A program made the position numbers and the translations under genes. Shown here in pieces: positions 49,159-57,853 of a DNA stretch of 64,000 nt (positions within the stretch are counted from its first letter, which is position 1; each line of letters begins with the position of its first letter). This stretch comes from an uncultured Bacteroides sp. (GTDB lineage Bacteria > Bacteroidota > Bacteroidia > Bacteroidales > Bacteroidaceae), in NCBI RefSeq assembly GCF_963676325.1, contig NZ_OY781099.1, positions 2,294,001 to 2,358,000 on the forward strand, read 5' to 3'. The notes beneath the pieces are model-generated. The model saw only the letters and a program-made list of their open reading frames with translations. It was not told the DNA's origin and did not search any database.

Positions 49159-52011
49159 CTATGACCGGCTCACCTGAAGTCCTTTATCTGAAAGGCTCAT
49201 TTCAACGAAGCGAGCATTAGGATTTGGCTGATGTTCTGCGAGAATATCACGAATACGCAATGCCGCTTTCGGATCTTTTGCAATGATATACAAATATCCT
49301 CCGCCACCTGCGCCCGGCAATTTATATCCCAAAGTGTAATCTTTGATAAGATCAATGATTGCTTCAACAGCAGGCGGGTTTGTACCGGAATCCAAAGCTT
49401 TGTTCTGAGTCCAGGTCTTGCCTACCAATTTTGCAGTTTCCTCAAAATTTCCTCGTTGAATTGCTTCGTAAAGATCGAGTGCATGGGCTTTCATCTCGCC
49501 AAGCAAACTTAAATGCTCGGTAGAATTAAGGAACATGTTGCAGACAATCTCTGAAAGAATTCCTTTTGCTGTGCGGGTAATTCCTGTGTAATACAGCAAA
49601 TGGCAAGGTTTATATTCAGGGTTATTGAATATATAATCGGGCAACCAGCGCACCAAAGGCAATTGATCAAACCCTTTATTTGTTTGCAGTAGTTTTACTC
49701 CGTGAAGCACCCCACCATATTGATCCTGCCATCCGCCACCAGTGGTGAGCAATTGCTCAAGGACAAGCGTACGCTGGCAAATTTCATTCTTATCCCATGC
49801 CAGTCCGCAGAAATCGGACACTGCACCAAGAACCGTAGAAGCCAGAATGGAACTGGTTCCCAAGCCCGATCCGGCAGGAATAGCAGCAAGAAGTGTTACT
49901 TCGATTCCTGAGCCAAACTCTTTAAGTCTGTCCTCCAGTGTCTTGTACGTTTTTGCTGCAAAAGCAGGAGCAAAACCAGCTAAGGTTAATGCTGCCTTAG
50001 GTATTGAGAATGGCGAACCAACCTTTGCAAAATCGGCCAGTTCTTCATAAGTTGTAACCTCTTCCCTAGCCCCTAAGTCTATGGAACGAAGTACTATTTT
50101 AAACTCTTTGCATGGTTTTACATAAACCTGCAATGGTGGCTGACCATTCAACTCTATGGCAATATTCACCACGTTTCCGCCTGAATAAAGGCAATAAGGA
50201 GGCGTATCTGTCCAGCCTCCGGCCAAGTCAATACGTACCGGACTGCGTCCCCACACAATCTGGTCGGGGTAAACATTCATAAATGGTTCCTGCTTTTTCT
50301 CACCCAAAGAGCCAATCAAGCCTTCCCGAAGCAAAGTAAATGCTCTTTGCTCCTCGGCTTTATACTCTTTTTGCTGCAATTGCAACGCACGGGCACGGAA
50401 CATTTGGTTGTGTATACGCGTCATCTGAGGGGCATCTTCTGCAAGAATCTCAGGTAACTCAATATTATATTTGGCAAATTCTACAGCTGCATCTGCCAGA
50501 TTTAGCTGATAAAACACGCTGTTATCATAATTGGATGCCAGTGCCGACCAGCTTTTCTTTCTGAAATCTTCCCGTTGCGCATATAGTCTTTTAAGATTAG
50601 CCTTTGCGGAAAGTTCATCGGCAGAGAGACGGACGGCATTTGTCCAGATATTCTTGCCTTCTTCCAACTCAGGTTCACTAATCATCCAGCGGAGAACTTT
50701 ACCAAGCTCTTCTTCATCCTTGCATACCGGAAATAATTTTGCAGCCTGAAGATCATCCGTTCTTCCAAATAACTCATCAGAGAGAATTATTCCTCTCGCA
50801 GAAAGCCACTCAGAAAATGGTTTTCCAAGGAACAGAGTATCATCATTGGCAAGGTTTCCCTTAAATGCATCATTCAATCCATAAGGACGGGCAGCATAAT
50901 TTTTCTCACCGATAGGAACAACGTCAACGCACACTTCGGCAGGCAATTTCATCTTCCAGTCGTTCGCCGGAACACCTGTAATAATATGCTGATGGGTAAG
51001 TTCCCACTGCTTACCAATAAAACTGTTTTCAATCCACAGATCAGAGTTTTCAGCAGTCAGCGAAATACCAATTTCGGCATTCTGAACAAACATTGCAGGA
51101 TGAGGTTTCACCTTTCTCTGCATAATCTCACGCTGATCTCTAACAATATTCTGAACCGATAATGTAGAAGAGATCAACTCTTTACTTGTTCCGTAATGAT
51201 AAAACTCTCCGCCCGGAAGAGGAAGAATGGCCACAGAAAGAGCATTGAGATCTTCATCCTTTATACGGGGATTATCGCCCAAAGCCAAGCCAAAGTCTGT
51301 GTAAAGATCGTAATATTTCAGTTCATCGCTTTCAGAAGATTGAGAGCGCTTCATTAATAATTCTACAGCACGGTCGCTCAGTATCCATATTCCTATATCC
51401 ATCAGGAACATGTGCGTTTTGGCTAGTGAGCCAAGCTCTTTGAGGGATGGCTTTTGGAGCATAAAATCCAGTTTATCCGGACTCTTTCTGTCGGAAACAA
51501 ACACTCCGTGATGAGTTGCCAAGGAAGGATCTACCCACAAACCGTAGCAAACAACATCTGCTTCGGGAATAGGCTGCAATGATTTCTCAGAGCGAATATA
51601 CACGTCTCCACTAGCAATTAGTGTGCGAAGTGAATCGGGCGCCTTCTTCATTATTTGCTCATAAAGAGGCAACTGCAAGGAAAGTAGGTTTTGTTTCAGT
51701 TTCTGCCCCCGCTCCCACCTGAAAACCGGTACCGGAGTTAGTATTTTACCGGATGGTGCGTAGCCGGGTAAACGGCGACTCTGCCCTCCTGCATGAAGTA
51801 ATATTCTTTTTTCCTGAGACAGCCACTGACTGAAAGTAATTTCCGGAGCATTATTTCTCTGGCATTCAGCCAATAACCAGGTAGTTCCTCCACCTGAGCC
51901 TAGCTTTGCACCAACAGGATCTGAAGTGCAAAACCAATCTTTATGATCCGCTCCTTCAATCTCGTGAAAACAATCTACCAGATTAGGAGGAAGCGATAAT
52001 AGTTTTTGCAT
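49159..52011 (-). CDS. fkp: Bifunctional L-fucokinase / L-fucose-1-phosphate guanylyltransferase
   Basis: Salvages host or dietary L-fucose: the C-terminal kinase makes fucose-1-phosphate and the N-terminal domain makes GDP-fucose for capsule and glycoprotein fucosylation. The 950-residue length matches the Bacteroides enzyme. The N-terminal nucleotidyltransferase has GGQSRRLPGYAPSGKILTP. A beta-helical centre follows, then a GHMP kinase with GRSPVRIDLAGGWTDTPPYC, PAGSGLGTSSILAS near 715 and LPGAGGGGYLYIIA near the end. It is the last gene of an operon led by a small exported protein and a clostripain-like protease. gmd-fcl is about 5 kb away on the other strand. Confidence 0.97.
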   Translation of the reverse strand: MQKLLSLPPNLVDCFHEIEGADHKDWFCTSDPVGAKLGSGGGTTWLLAECQRNNAPEITFSQWLSQEKRILLHAGGQSRRLPGYAPSGKILTPVPVFRWERGQKLKQNLLSLQLPLYEQIMKKAPDSLRTLIASGDVYIRSEKSLQPIPEADVVCYGLWVDPSLATHHGVFVSDRKSPDKLDFMLQKPSLKELGSLAKTHMFLMDIGIWILSDRAVELLMKRSQSSESDELKYYDLYTDFGLALGDNPRIKDEDLNALSVAILPLPGGEFYHYGTSKELISSTLSVQNIVRDQREIMQRKVKPHPAMFVQNAEIGISLTAENSDLWIENSFIGKQWELTHQHIITGVPANDWKMKLPAEVCVDVVPIGEKNYAARPYGLNDAFKGNLANDDTLFLGKPFSEWLSARGIILSDELFGRTDDLQAAKLFPVCKDEEELGKVLRWMISEPELEEGKNIWTNAVRLSADELSAKANLKRLYAQREDFRKKSWSALASNYDNSVFYQLNLADAAVEFAKYNIELPEILAEDAPQMTRIHNQMFRARALQLQQKEYKAEEQRAFTLLREGLIGSLGEKKQEPFMNVYPDQIVWGRSPVRIDLAGGWTDTPPYCLYSGGNVVNIAIELNGQPPLQVYVKPCKEFKIVLRSIDLGAREEVTTYEELADFAKVGSPFSIPKAALTLAGFAPAFAAKTYKTLEDRLKEFGSGIEVTLLAAIPAGSGLGTSSILASTVLGAVSDFCGLAWDKNEICQRTLVLEQLLTTGGGWQDQYGGVLHGVKLLQTNKGFDQLPLVRWLPDYIFNNPEYKPCHLLYYTGITRTAKGILSEIVCNMFLNSTEHLSLLGEMKAHALDLYEAIQRGNFEETAKLVGKTWTQNKALDSGTNPPAVEAIIDLIKDYTLGYKLPGAGGGGYLYIIAKDPKAALRIRDILAEHQPNPNARFVEMSLSDKGLQVSRS

Positions 52012-52035
52012 GATATTTTAATATTTTAAGGCACT

Positions 52036-53214
52036 TTAGTTGGTTCCCCAAGCAGTCTGATTCCACCCGGACGCATTAAACCAGGAAAGTGTTTTAAAGA
52101 AGTTATTATAAGCAGTTCTTCCCTGCTGAGGAATATATATGCTCAATCCACAAAACTCATCAATGGGGATTATATCTTCATACTTCCATTCAGATGACAG
52201 ATTAGGAGTATTGGCTTTATATATAACTGCACTTTCTAATGTTCTTTTAAATAAAGCATCATCAGTAGATAACGAATCAACAAATTGCTTTAAATCATAA
52301 AAGATATGTTGACCGTTTACATCTCCGGCTATTCCATTTCCATCGAAGTATTGGAATCCGGCAGGTGAAAATGAATTTACTTTTACCAAGTGTTCACCTA
52401 TTATTCTTTTCATCTGAGATGCCAGACTTTCCATATAATTCAAGTTAACAACAGATACAATAGCAGAACGATAAGCTCCACTTTGAGTATTGTAACTATT
52501 ATAAAAGAGTTGGGCTATCATTTTTAAATTATCCTCACCAGTATTAAATAAGTAAGGTGTTACATCTTTATACGGGAAACCTGCCCCCAGAATTTCACCC
52601 GAAGAAGCTATTAAATAATCCGAGACATCTTTAAATTCATAAGCAACTTCAGTAGATCCCATAAAACAAGCATCAAATAAAAGAAAATCAAAGCGTTTAA
52701 ACTTTGAAGCTATATCATTCAAGACCAAAGCCATTTCGGGGATATTTATCTGATAACCACTATCACTACCAAAAGACTTTGACTGAACTGTTTTAGACGC
52801 AGGAAGCCAAGCTGTGCCATGAGATGAAAAAATTGCTCCATAGCTTTCTGCAGGGCAAGCTGTAAAGGCATCGGAAAACACTTTTTCCATAACAGCTTTA
52901 TCTGTGGATATCTGATTCTGGTAGGTTTTAATAACTTTTTTCTCTATAATCCCACTCCTATTTTTTACTAACTTATACAAAGTATCAACACTAGAACTAC
53001 CCCCATCCATATATATGAGAAGATTATTACCTGTAGTCACTGTTGAATATCCTCTAATCATATCATTAACATTATCATTTATGAATGAAGCTAGCCCATC
53101 TCCCCCCATATAAGCCAATACCGTTCGTGTTGCAACAACAGGATCCGGCTCATCATGGTTATGACAAGAACTCAGTAACAATGCAATTGATAAAAGCAAA
53201 AAGAGTTTTTTCAT
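52036..53214 (-). CDS. Clostripain-like (C11) cysteine protease lipoprotein
   Basis: A 392-residue predicted lipoprotein (MKKLFLLLSIALLLSS, lipid Cys17) with a caspase-like fold. VLAYMGGDGLASFINDNVND opens the domain. The catalytic His lies in IFSSHGTAWLP near residue 132 and the catalytic Cys in LLFDACFMGSTEVAYE near 182, with YLIASSGEILGAGFPY after it, as in clostripain and fragipain. Such enzymes cut after Arg or Lys. It starts 24 bases downstream of the small 53239 gene and ends 24 bases before fkp, so the three are cotranscribed. Confidence 0.92.
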   Translation of the reverse strand: MKKLFLLLSIALLLSSCHNHDEPDPVVATRTVLAYMGGDGLASFINDNVNDMIRGYSTVTTGNNLLIYMDGGSSSVDTLYKLVKNRSGIIEKKVIKTYQNQISTDKAVMEKVFSDAFTACPAESYGAIFSSHGTAWLPASKTVQSKSFGSDSGYQINIPEMALVLNDIASKFKRFDFLLFDACFMGSTEVAYEFKDVSDYLIASSGEILGAGFPYKDVTPYLFNTGEDNLKMIAQLFYNSYNTQSGAYRSAIVSVVNLNYMESLASQMKRIIGEHLVKVNSFSPAGFQYFDGNGIAGDVNGQHIFYDLKQFVDSLSTDDALFKRTLESAVIYKANTPNLSSEWKYEDIIPIDEFCGLSIYIPQQGRTAYNNFFKTLSWFNASGWNQTAWGTN

Positions 53215-53238
53215 GGATAATCTGTTGTTGATTACTTA

Positions 53239-53631
53239 CTACTCTGGTTTTTTAAACTGAAATTCAGCCTTTTCTATTTTCTTAAAAGATATAGATTTAT
53301 TTTTCTTATATTTATCTGAAAGCTTTTCAAATTCTTTTGTAATATTATTCTTGCTTTCTGAAAAATAGATCATACAAGTGCGATTAGCATCTCCTTTACT
53401 TTCCAGATAATTTTTAAGCTGCGCACTGTAAGCTTCTCTTTTCGGTAAAAAGCCATCCTTAAGCTTTACACTATCGAGCACCTGAACTTCTGTATAATAA
53501 ACAACTGTATCTACAAATGAAGCAGAAACTCCAAATGCATAAACTGATTTATTCTCTTTCTTTAAAATGGTGAACGACGAAAGTACACATAGCATAACTA
53601 TCGCGGGCAATACGATTTTTACAAATTTCAT
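53239..53631 (-). CDS. Small exported protein of unknown function
   Basis: 130 residues from ATG 53631, with a signal-like segment MKFVKIVLPAIVMLCVLSSF. The mature part is short and Lys-rich: SVYAFGVSASFVDTVVYYTE, DGFLPKREAYSAQLKNYLES, FEKLSDKYKKNKSISFKKIE. I recognise no family. The earlier in-frame ATG at 53661 falls inside the -7 element, so 53631 is the credible start. First gene of the operon with the C11 protease and fkp. Confidence 0.68.
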   Translation of the reverse strand: MKFVKIVLPAIVMLCVLSSFTILKKENKSVYAFGVSASFVDTVVYYTEVQVLDSVKLKDGFLPKREAYSAQLKNYLESKGDANRTCMIYFSESKNNITKEFEKLSDKYKKNKSISFKKIEKAEFQFKKPE

Positions 53632-53658
53632 ATACAAGTATATTTTAATATTTCGACA

Positions 53659-53666
53659 CAAAGATA
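53659..53666 (-). promoter_or_regulatory. -7 promoter element for the 53239-protease-fkp operon
   Basis: Minus-strand TATCTTTG matches TAnnTTTG, 28 bases before the ATG at 53631. Confidence 0.6.
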
Positions 53667-53707
53667 ACGAAAAGCACAGAACGCCAAAGGAAAATGGGAT
53701 AAAAATA

Positions 53708-53740
53708 AAGCCGGCCTATCCAAAAGGGATAGCCGACTTT
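53708..53740 (-). terminator. Terminator after rpoD
   Basis: On the minus strand AAAGTCGGCTATCCC pairs with GGATAGGCCGGCTTT (small bulge) around loop TTTT, followed by ATTTTTAT. Confidence 0.75.
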
Positions 53741-53774
53741 ATATACTTTTTTTTTCAGAAATTGAATTTCTTAC

Positions 53775-54635
53775 TTATCCTAAGTAGGATTTGAGCAATT
53801 TACTACGCGAATTCTGTCTTAATCGTCTAATAGCTTTTTCTTTAATCTGGCGGACGCGCTCACGTGTGAGACCAAATTTGTCGCCGATTTCTTCTAACGT
53901 CATTTCTTGCGTTTCAATACCGAAGAACATCTGGATTATCTCCTTTTCTCTGTCGGTTAACGTAGAAAGTGCTCTATCAATTTCCTTTGCAAGAGATTCA
54001 TTAACAAGAGCACGGTCTGCCAAAGGTGAATCATCATTGACCAACACGTCCAGAAGGCTATTATCTTCTCCTTCAACAAAAGGGGCATCAACAGAAATAT
54101 GTCTTCCTGACACTTTCAGTGTATCCGAGATTTTGTCAACGGGAATATCAAGCTCATCTGCCAATTCTTCAGGTGACGGTTTACGTTCATTCTCTTGCTC
54201 AAACTTAGAGAAGGCCTTACTTATTTTATTTAAGGAGCCTACCTGGTTAAGCGGAAGACGAACAATACGTGACTGTTCAGCCAAAGCCTGAAGAATAGAT
54301 TGACGAATCCACCATACAGCGTAACTGATGAACTTAAATCCACGCGTTTCGTCGAACTTTTCAGCTGCTTTAATCAGTCCTAAATTGCCTTCATTAATCA
54401 AGTCGGGCAAACTCAAACCTTGGTTCTGGTACTGTTTAGCTACGGATACAACGAAACGGAGATTTGCTCGTGTCAGTTTTTCTAATGCTACACGGTCTCC
54501 CTTACGAATGCGTTGGGCTAGTTCCACTTCCTCTTCTACAGTAATCAAGTCCTCACGACCGATTTCCTGAAGATACTTGTCAAGAGAAGCGCTCTCCCTG
54601 TTAGTAATACTTTTGGTAATCTTTAATTGTCTCAT
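53775..54635 (-). CDS. rpoD: Primary RNA polymerase sigma factor (RpoD/SigA, Bacteroides type)
   Basis: The housekeeping sigma factor that directs RNA polymerase to TAnnTTTG promoters. 286 residues, short because region 1.1 and the non-conserved insert are absent, as is normal in Bacteroidetes. Region 1.2 is ASLDKYLQEIGREDLITVEE and region 2 is INEGNLGLIKAAEKFDETRG then FKFISYAVWWIRQSILQALA. Region 3 follows, and region 4 has LTDREKEIIQMFFGIETQ and LTRERVRQIKEKAIRRLR. The start at 54635 (MRQLKITKSI) is chosen because an upstream ATG (54734) lies beyond the promoter at 54660. Confidence 0.97.
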   Translation of the reverse strand: MRQLKITKSITNRESASLDKYLQEIGREDLITVEEEVELAQRIRKGDRVALEKLTRANLRFVVSVAKQYQNQGLSLPDLINEGNLGLIKAAEKFDETRGFKFISYAVWWIRQSILQALAEQSRIVRLPLNQVGSLNKISKAFSKFEQENERKPSPEELADELDIPVDKISDTLKVSGRHISVDAPFVEGEDNSLLDVLVNDDSPLADRALVNESLAKEIDRALSTLTDREKEIIQMFFGIETQEMTLEEIGDKFGLTRERVRQIKEKAIRRLRQNSRSKLLKSYLG

Positions 54636-54659
54636 GCTTATAAAACAAATTTGAAGGGA

Positions 54660-54667
54660 CAAAGTTA
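54660..54667 (-). promoter_or_regulatory. -7 promoter element for rpoD
   Basis: Minus-strand TAACTTTG, 25 bases before the ATG at 54635. Confidence 0.55.
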
Positions 54668-54732
54668 CAACAAAATATTCATATTTAACGAAATATAGAA
54701 CGCTATTTTGTTTTTTTATAGCATAAATAAAC

Positions 54733-54791
54733 ACAGATTACACAGATTTGTTCAGAATAATATAGAATACCTGCAAATCTGTGCAATCTGT
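54733..54791. repeat. 18-bp inverted repeat ACAGATTACACAGATTTG
   Basis: Arms 54733-54750 and 54774-54791 pair with one G-U and a 23-base loop. The arm itself contains ACAGATT twice. It lies just after the DegQ gene. The ACAGATTACACAGATT word is, to my knowledge, a recurrent intergenic repeat in several bacteria. Confidence 0.6.
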
Positions 54792-54807
54792 TTCTGTATG
54801 GAAGATT

Positions 54808-56313
54808 TTATTCTTTAGAAGATAAATCTACAGCATAATTAGCACGCTTACCTGATGGGAACATTCCAGCCATAAAAAGTACCTGTTCAGGTGATTGAGT
54901 AGCTGCTTTTAATAGATTCTCCAGATCAGAAGTAGAATTAACTTGCTGTCCGTTAACCTTCAGAATAATGAAACCTTTGGTTACACCAGCCTCTTTCATC
55001 TTACCACCAGATACACCGGTAACCTCTAGTCCGGAACTAAGTTTTAGCTGTTCTTTCAAATCTTTTGGCAATTCTCTGAAGGCTGCACCCAGAATTTCCA
55101 TTCCAGCATTTTTTACCACCTTCGTGTTTCCTTGCGAGTTCTTTAATGTAACATCTAAAGTCTTTTCTTTTTTATCGCGTACAACTTTTACTTTTATTTT
55201 AGTTCCCGGAGTCAGACGAGTAATTGTTTCCTGTAGCTCAGCCATTGATTTTATCTCTTTATCATTGATTGCTACAATCACATCCTTTGATTTTAGTCCG
55301 GCATCAGCTGCAGAGCCTCCATCTGTAACTTCGTCAACATAAACACCATTGATTACGCCTAAATCTTTTTCTTTAGATAATTCAGCACTGTTGTCTCCTC
55401 CCTTAACACCCAGCAAAGCACGCTGAACGGTACCATATTCTTTCAGATCGGCAACTACTTTCTTCATGATTGTAGTTGGTATGGCAAATCCATAACCGGC
55501 ATAAGAACCAGTTGGTGAGTAAATAGCAGAGTTAATACCTATCAATTCGCCACGGGTATTAACCAAAGCACCACCGCTATTACCTCTATTGATAGCAGCA
55601 TCTGTTTGAATGAAGGATTCTACTCCTCCGCCGCCCATACCAAGATTACGTGCCTTTGCACTTACAATACCGGCAGTAACTGTTGAAGACAAGTTTAATG
55701 GATTACCTACAGCCAGTACCCATTCACCAATCTTCAAGTCATCGGAGTTTCCTACCGGAAGAGTCGGGAAATTATCTCCTTCAATCTTAATCAAAGCAAG
55801 GTCTGTTGCAGCATCTGCACCAATCAGGCGAGCTTTAAATTCTCTTTTATCATTCAAAGTCACTGTGATTTCATCACTATTGTCGATCACATGATTATTG
55901 GTAACAATATATCCATCTTTTGAAATGATTACGCCAGAGCCAATACCCTCTTGCTTAGGTTGCTCAACTTGCCTTTTCTGACGGCCACCGTTGCCATTTC
56001 CATTCCCGTTTCCAAAGAAATCACCAAAGAAATCAGAGAATGGGTCTTGCACGTCTACCGTTGTAGTCTTAGCATTTATCGTTGATCTAATATGAACTAC
56101 AGCGTGAACAGAGTTTTCCGCTGCCTGAGTAAAATCTACGGGAGCTGCATTTAAACTTGCACGGTGAACATTCGGATTCTGCTGAAATAATTCTTCATAC
56201 GACATATTTGCTTTCTTAGGAGCAACAATTGAATATGTAGTTACTCCCGCAACACCTGAACTGATAGCGATCACAAGTCCTAAACCTAAGATGTTTTTCG
56301 TTTTCTGTTTCAT
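54808..56313 (-). CDS. degQ: Periplasmic serine protease DegQ/HtrA
   Basis: A 501-residue trypsin-like quality-control protease or chaperone of the periplasm, from ATG 56313 (MKQKTKNILGLGLVIAISSG signal/anchor). The catalytic triad is clear: His in VTNNHVIDNSDE near 140, Asp in ATDLALIKIEGD near 171 and Ser in NRGNSGGALVN near 244. Two PDZ domains follow (about 290-390, with SAADAGLKSKDVIVAINDKE, and 400-500, with VTKGFIILKVNGQQVNS). A Gly/Asn-rich loop (GNGNGNGNGG) lies in the LA-loop region. Family members form trimers and larger cages. No -7 box is obvious upstream, consistent with possible stress control. Confidence 0.95.
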   Translation of the reverse strand: MKQKTKNILGLGLVIAISSGVAGVTTYSIVAPKKANMSYEELFQQNPNVHRASLNAAPVDFTQAAENSVHAVVHIRSTINAKTTTVDVQDPFSDFFGDFFGNGNGNGNGGRQKRQVEQPKQEGIGSGVIISKDGYIVTNNHVIDNSDEITVTLNDKREFKARLIGADAATDLALIKIEGDNFPTLPVGNSDDLKIGEWVLAVGNPLNLSSTVTAGIVSAKARNLGMGGGGVESFIQTDAAINRGNSGGALVNTRGELIGINSAIYSPTGSYAGYGFAIPTTIMKKVVADLKEYGTVQRALLGVKGGDNSAELSKEKDLGVINGVYVDEVTDGGSAADAGLKSKDVIVAINDKEIKSMAELQETITRLTPGTKIKVKVVRDKKEKTLDVTLKNSQGNTKVVKNAGMEILGAAFRELPKDLKEQLKLSSGLEVTGVSGGKMKEAGVTKGFIILKVNGQQVNSTSDLENLLKAATQSPEQVLFMAGMFPSGKRANYAVDLSSKE

Positions 56314-56523
56314 ATCATTTCTTACATTTAATTTGTTAATATCTTGTTTGTGTTTAACATTCACGACGTTAAAATAACAACAAAAATCAATCTATTATTC
56401 ATCCTGTCAGTGATTTTTGCTATCTTTTAACAGAGAAATAATTCACTTAACAGCACTTAACGACAGAAACTGACAAATTTACATTAGTTAGATAAAAATA
56501 TGACAAAAGAGATGTGACAAAAG

Positions 56524-57852
56524 TTATTTCAGGTATTCAACTTCAATGTTCCATTTCCATTGATTGAAATACAGATTACCTTTGCTCCATTCAACTTCGC
56601 CTCTTTGAAAATCGACCGTCTCACTTCGCATAAACTTTTTGTTTGGATAAAGCGGATAAGAATAGTCATCATTCACAATCATGCGATAAGAGTCTATGCC
56701 AGTCATGAAGAAGTACTTTTCATCTTCATTCTTTGAGGGAAAAAGACCAAAAGACTGATCAACAGGTATCCATCCAATGCCTTCAAAATAAATCTGAGCC
56801 CAGTCGTGCAGATTAGTTCCGCCCGGATGCATCATAAATCCACTTTGAAACCTGGCAGGAATTCCGCAATAACGGGCGAGCGTGATAAACAACAAGCTGA
56901 CTTGTCCGCAATCTCCGTGTTTATTATCAAGCACATATTCAGGAATATTATCGAGAGTAGAATACTCGCGAGCTGATGCCCATGGGAATTTATTTATCCA
57001 TTCATAGATCTTTTTCACCTTTAAAAGAGGATTCTGTTCGTTGCCCACAATCTGCTGAGCCAATTCTTTTATGCGGGGAGTGAAGCGAACATGCTTTTCT
57101 CTTTCGCTGGTATATTCCTTATATAATGGACTATCCATTTTATATGGCTTAATGTCTTCCGGCTTCAACTGATGATATTCGGCATTGGAGGTATACTCAT
57201 ATTCGGCAGTGAAGACTGTTGGTTTGTCTTTCTCCTGCCTTTTCTCCATGTATAAAGTGGAATGTTTGTACTTTGCCGGAGCAAGCAGATACTTATTTTC
57301 ACTGGTAGAAATCAGTTTCACGTCACCCTGACGAGGTTGATCTGTACGTGGAAAGGGCAACCAGCAACGAAGGAGTTCTCCTTGCGGCACCATATTGGGT
57401 TTAACAGTCAGCGTATACTTCACACGCATTCTTACCGGATGAAGTATAGTCTGGTGATTAGCCTTCGCTTCACTTACCACCTGGGGAACATGAACAAGAT
57501 TTACTTTATCTTTTCCATCCTGCTCCACTCCATCTTTAGCCTGTTTAATTGCGATTGCTTCCTTATTTATACGGAAAAGATTGGGCGCAGCATTATTGAA
57601 ATACATCTTCTGCCCATCAAACACCATGCATTCAAGTGATTTCTCAGCTTCCCAATTGAGTAACTGCTGGTCATTGACATCCGGAATATACTTGCGTATG
57701 TATTCCGTAACCTGATCTTTCGTTTTGGAAAAGTCAATCTTTGTGCGATTCATCTTTTCCTGTTCAATGTTCTCCATACTTGCGAAACGGGAAGTGCAGC
57801 CTGTAAGCAAGACTATCCCGCACAGACTGAGCCAGCACGCTTTTTTCATCAT
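56524..57852 (-). CDS. Transglutaminase-like lipoprotein
   Basis: A 442-residue predicted lipoprotein (MMKKACWLSLCGIVLLTG, Cys19). An N-terminal helical and beta-rich region precedes a transglutaminase-like domain with Cys in KHGDCGQVSLLFITLARYCG near 312, His in GGTNLHDWAQIYF near 347 and Asp in WIPVDQSFG near 364. Such cysteine-peptidase folds act on peptides. In this setting, one base after the dipeptide epimerase gene and with an NlpC/P60 hydrolase upstream, it probably takes part in handling murein peptides at the envelope. The specific reaction is not known. Confidence 0.85.
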   Translation of the reverse strand: MMKKACWLSLCGIVLLTGCTSRFASMENIEQEKMNRTKIDFSKTKDQVTEYIRKYIPDVNDQQLLNWEAEKSLECMVFDGQKMYFNNAAPNLFRINKEAIAIKQAKDGVEQDGKDKVNLVHVPQVVSEAKANHQTILHPVRMRVKYTLTVKPNMVPQGELLRCWLPFPRTDQPRQGDVKLISTSENKYLLAPAKYKHSTLYMEKRQEKDKPTVFTAEYEYTSNAEYHQLKPEDIKPYKMDSPLYKEYTSEREKHVRFTPRIKELAQQIVGNEQNPLLKVKKIYEWINKFPWASAREYSTLDNIPEYVLDNKHGDCGQVSLLFITLARYCGIPARFQSGFMMHPGGTNLHDWAQIYFEGIGWIPVDQSFGLFPSKNEDEKYFFMTGIDSYRMIVNDDYSYPLYPNKKFMRSETVDFQRGEVEWSKGNLYFNQWKWNIEVEYLK

Positions 57853-57853
57853 C

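Noticed and set aside
54636..54734. N-terminally extended rpoD start at 54734
   Set aside because: The extension crosses the -7 element at 54660-54667 and adds residues foreign to the family.
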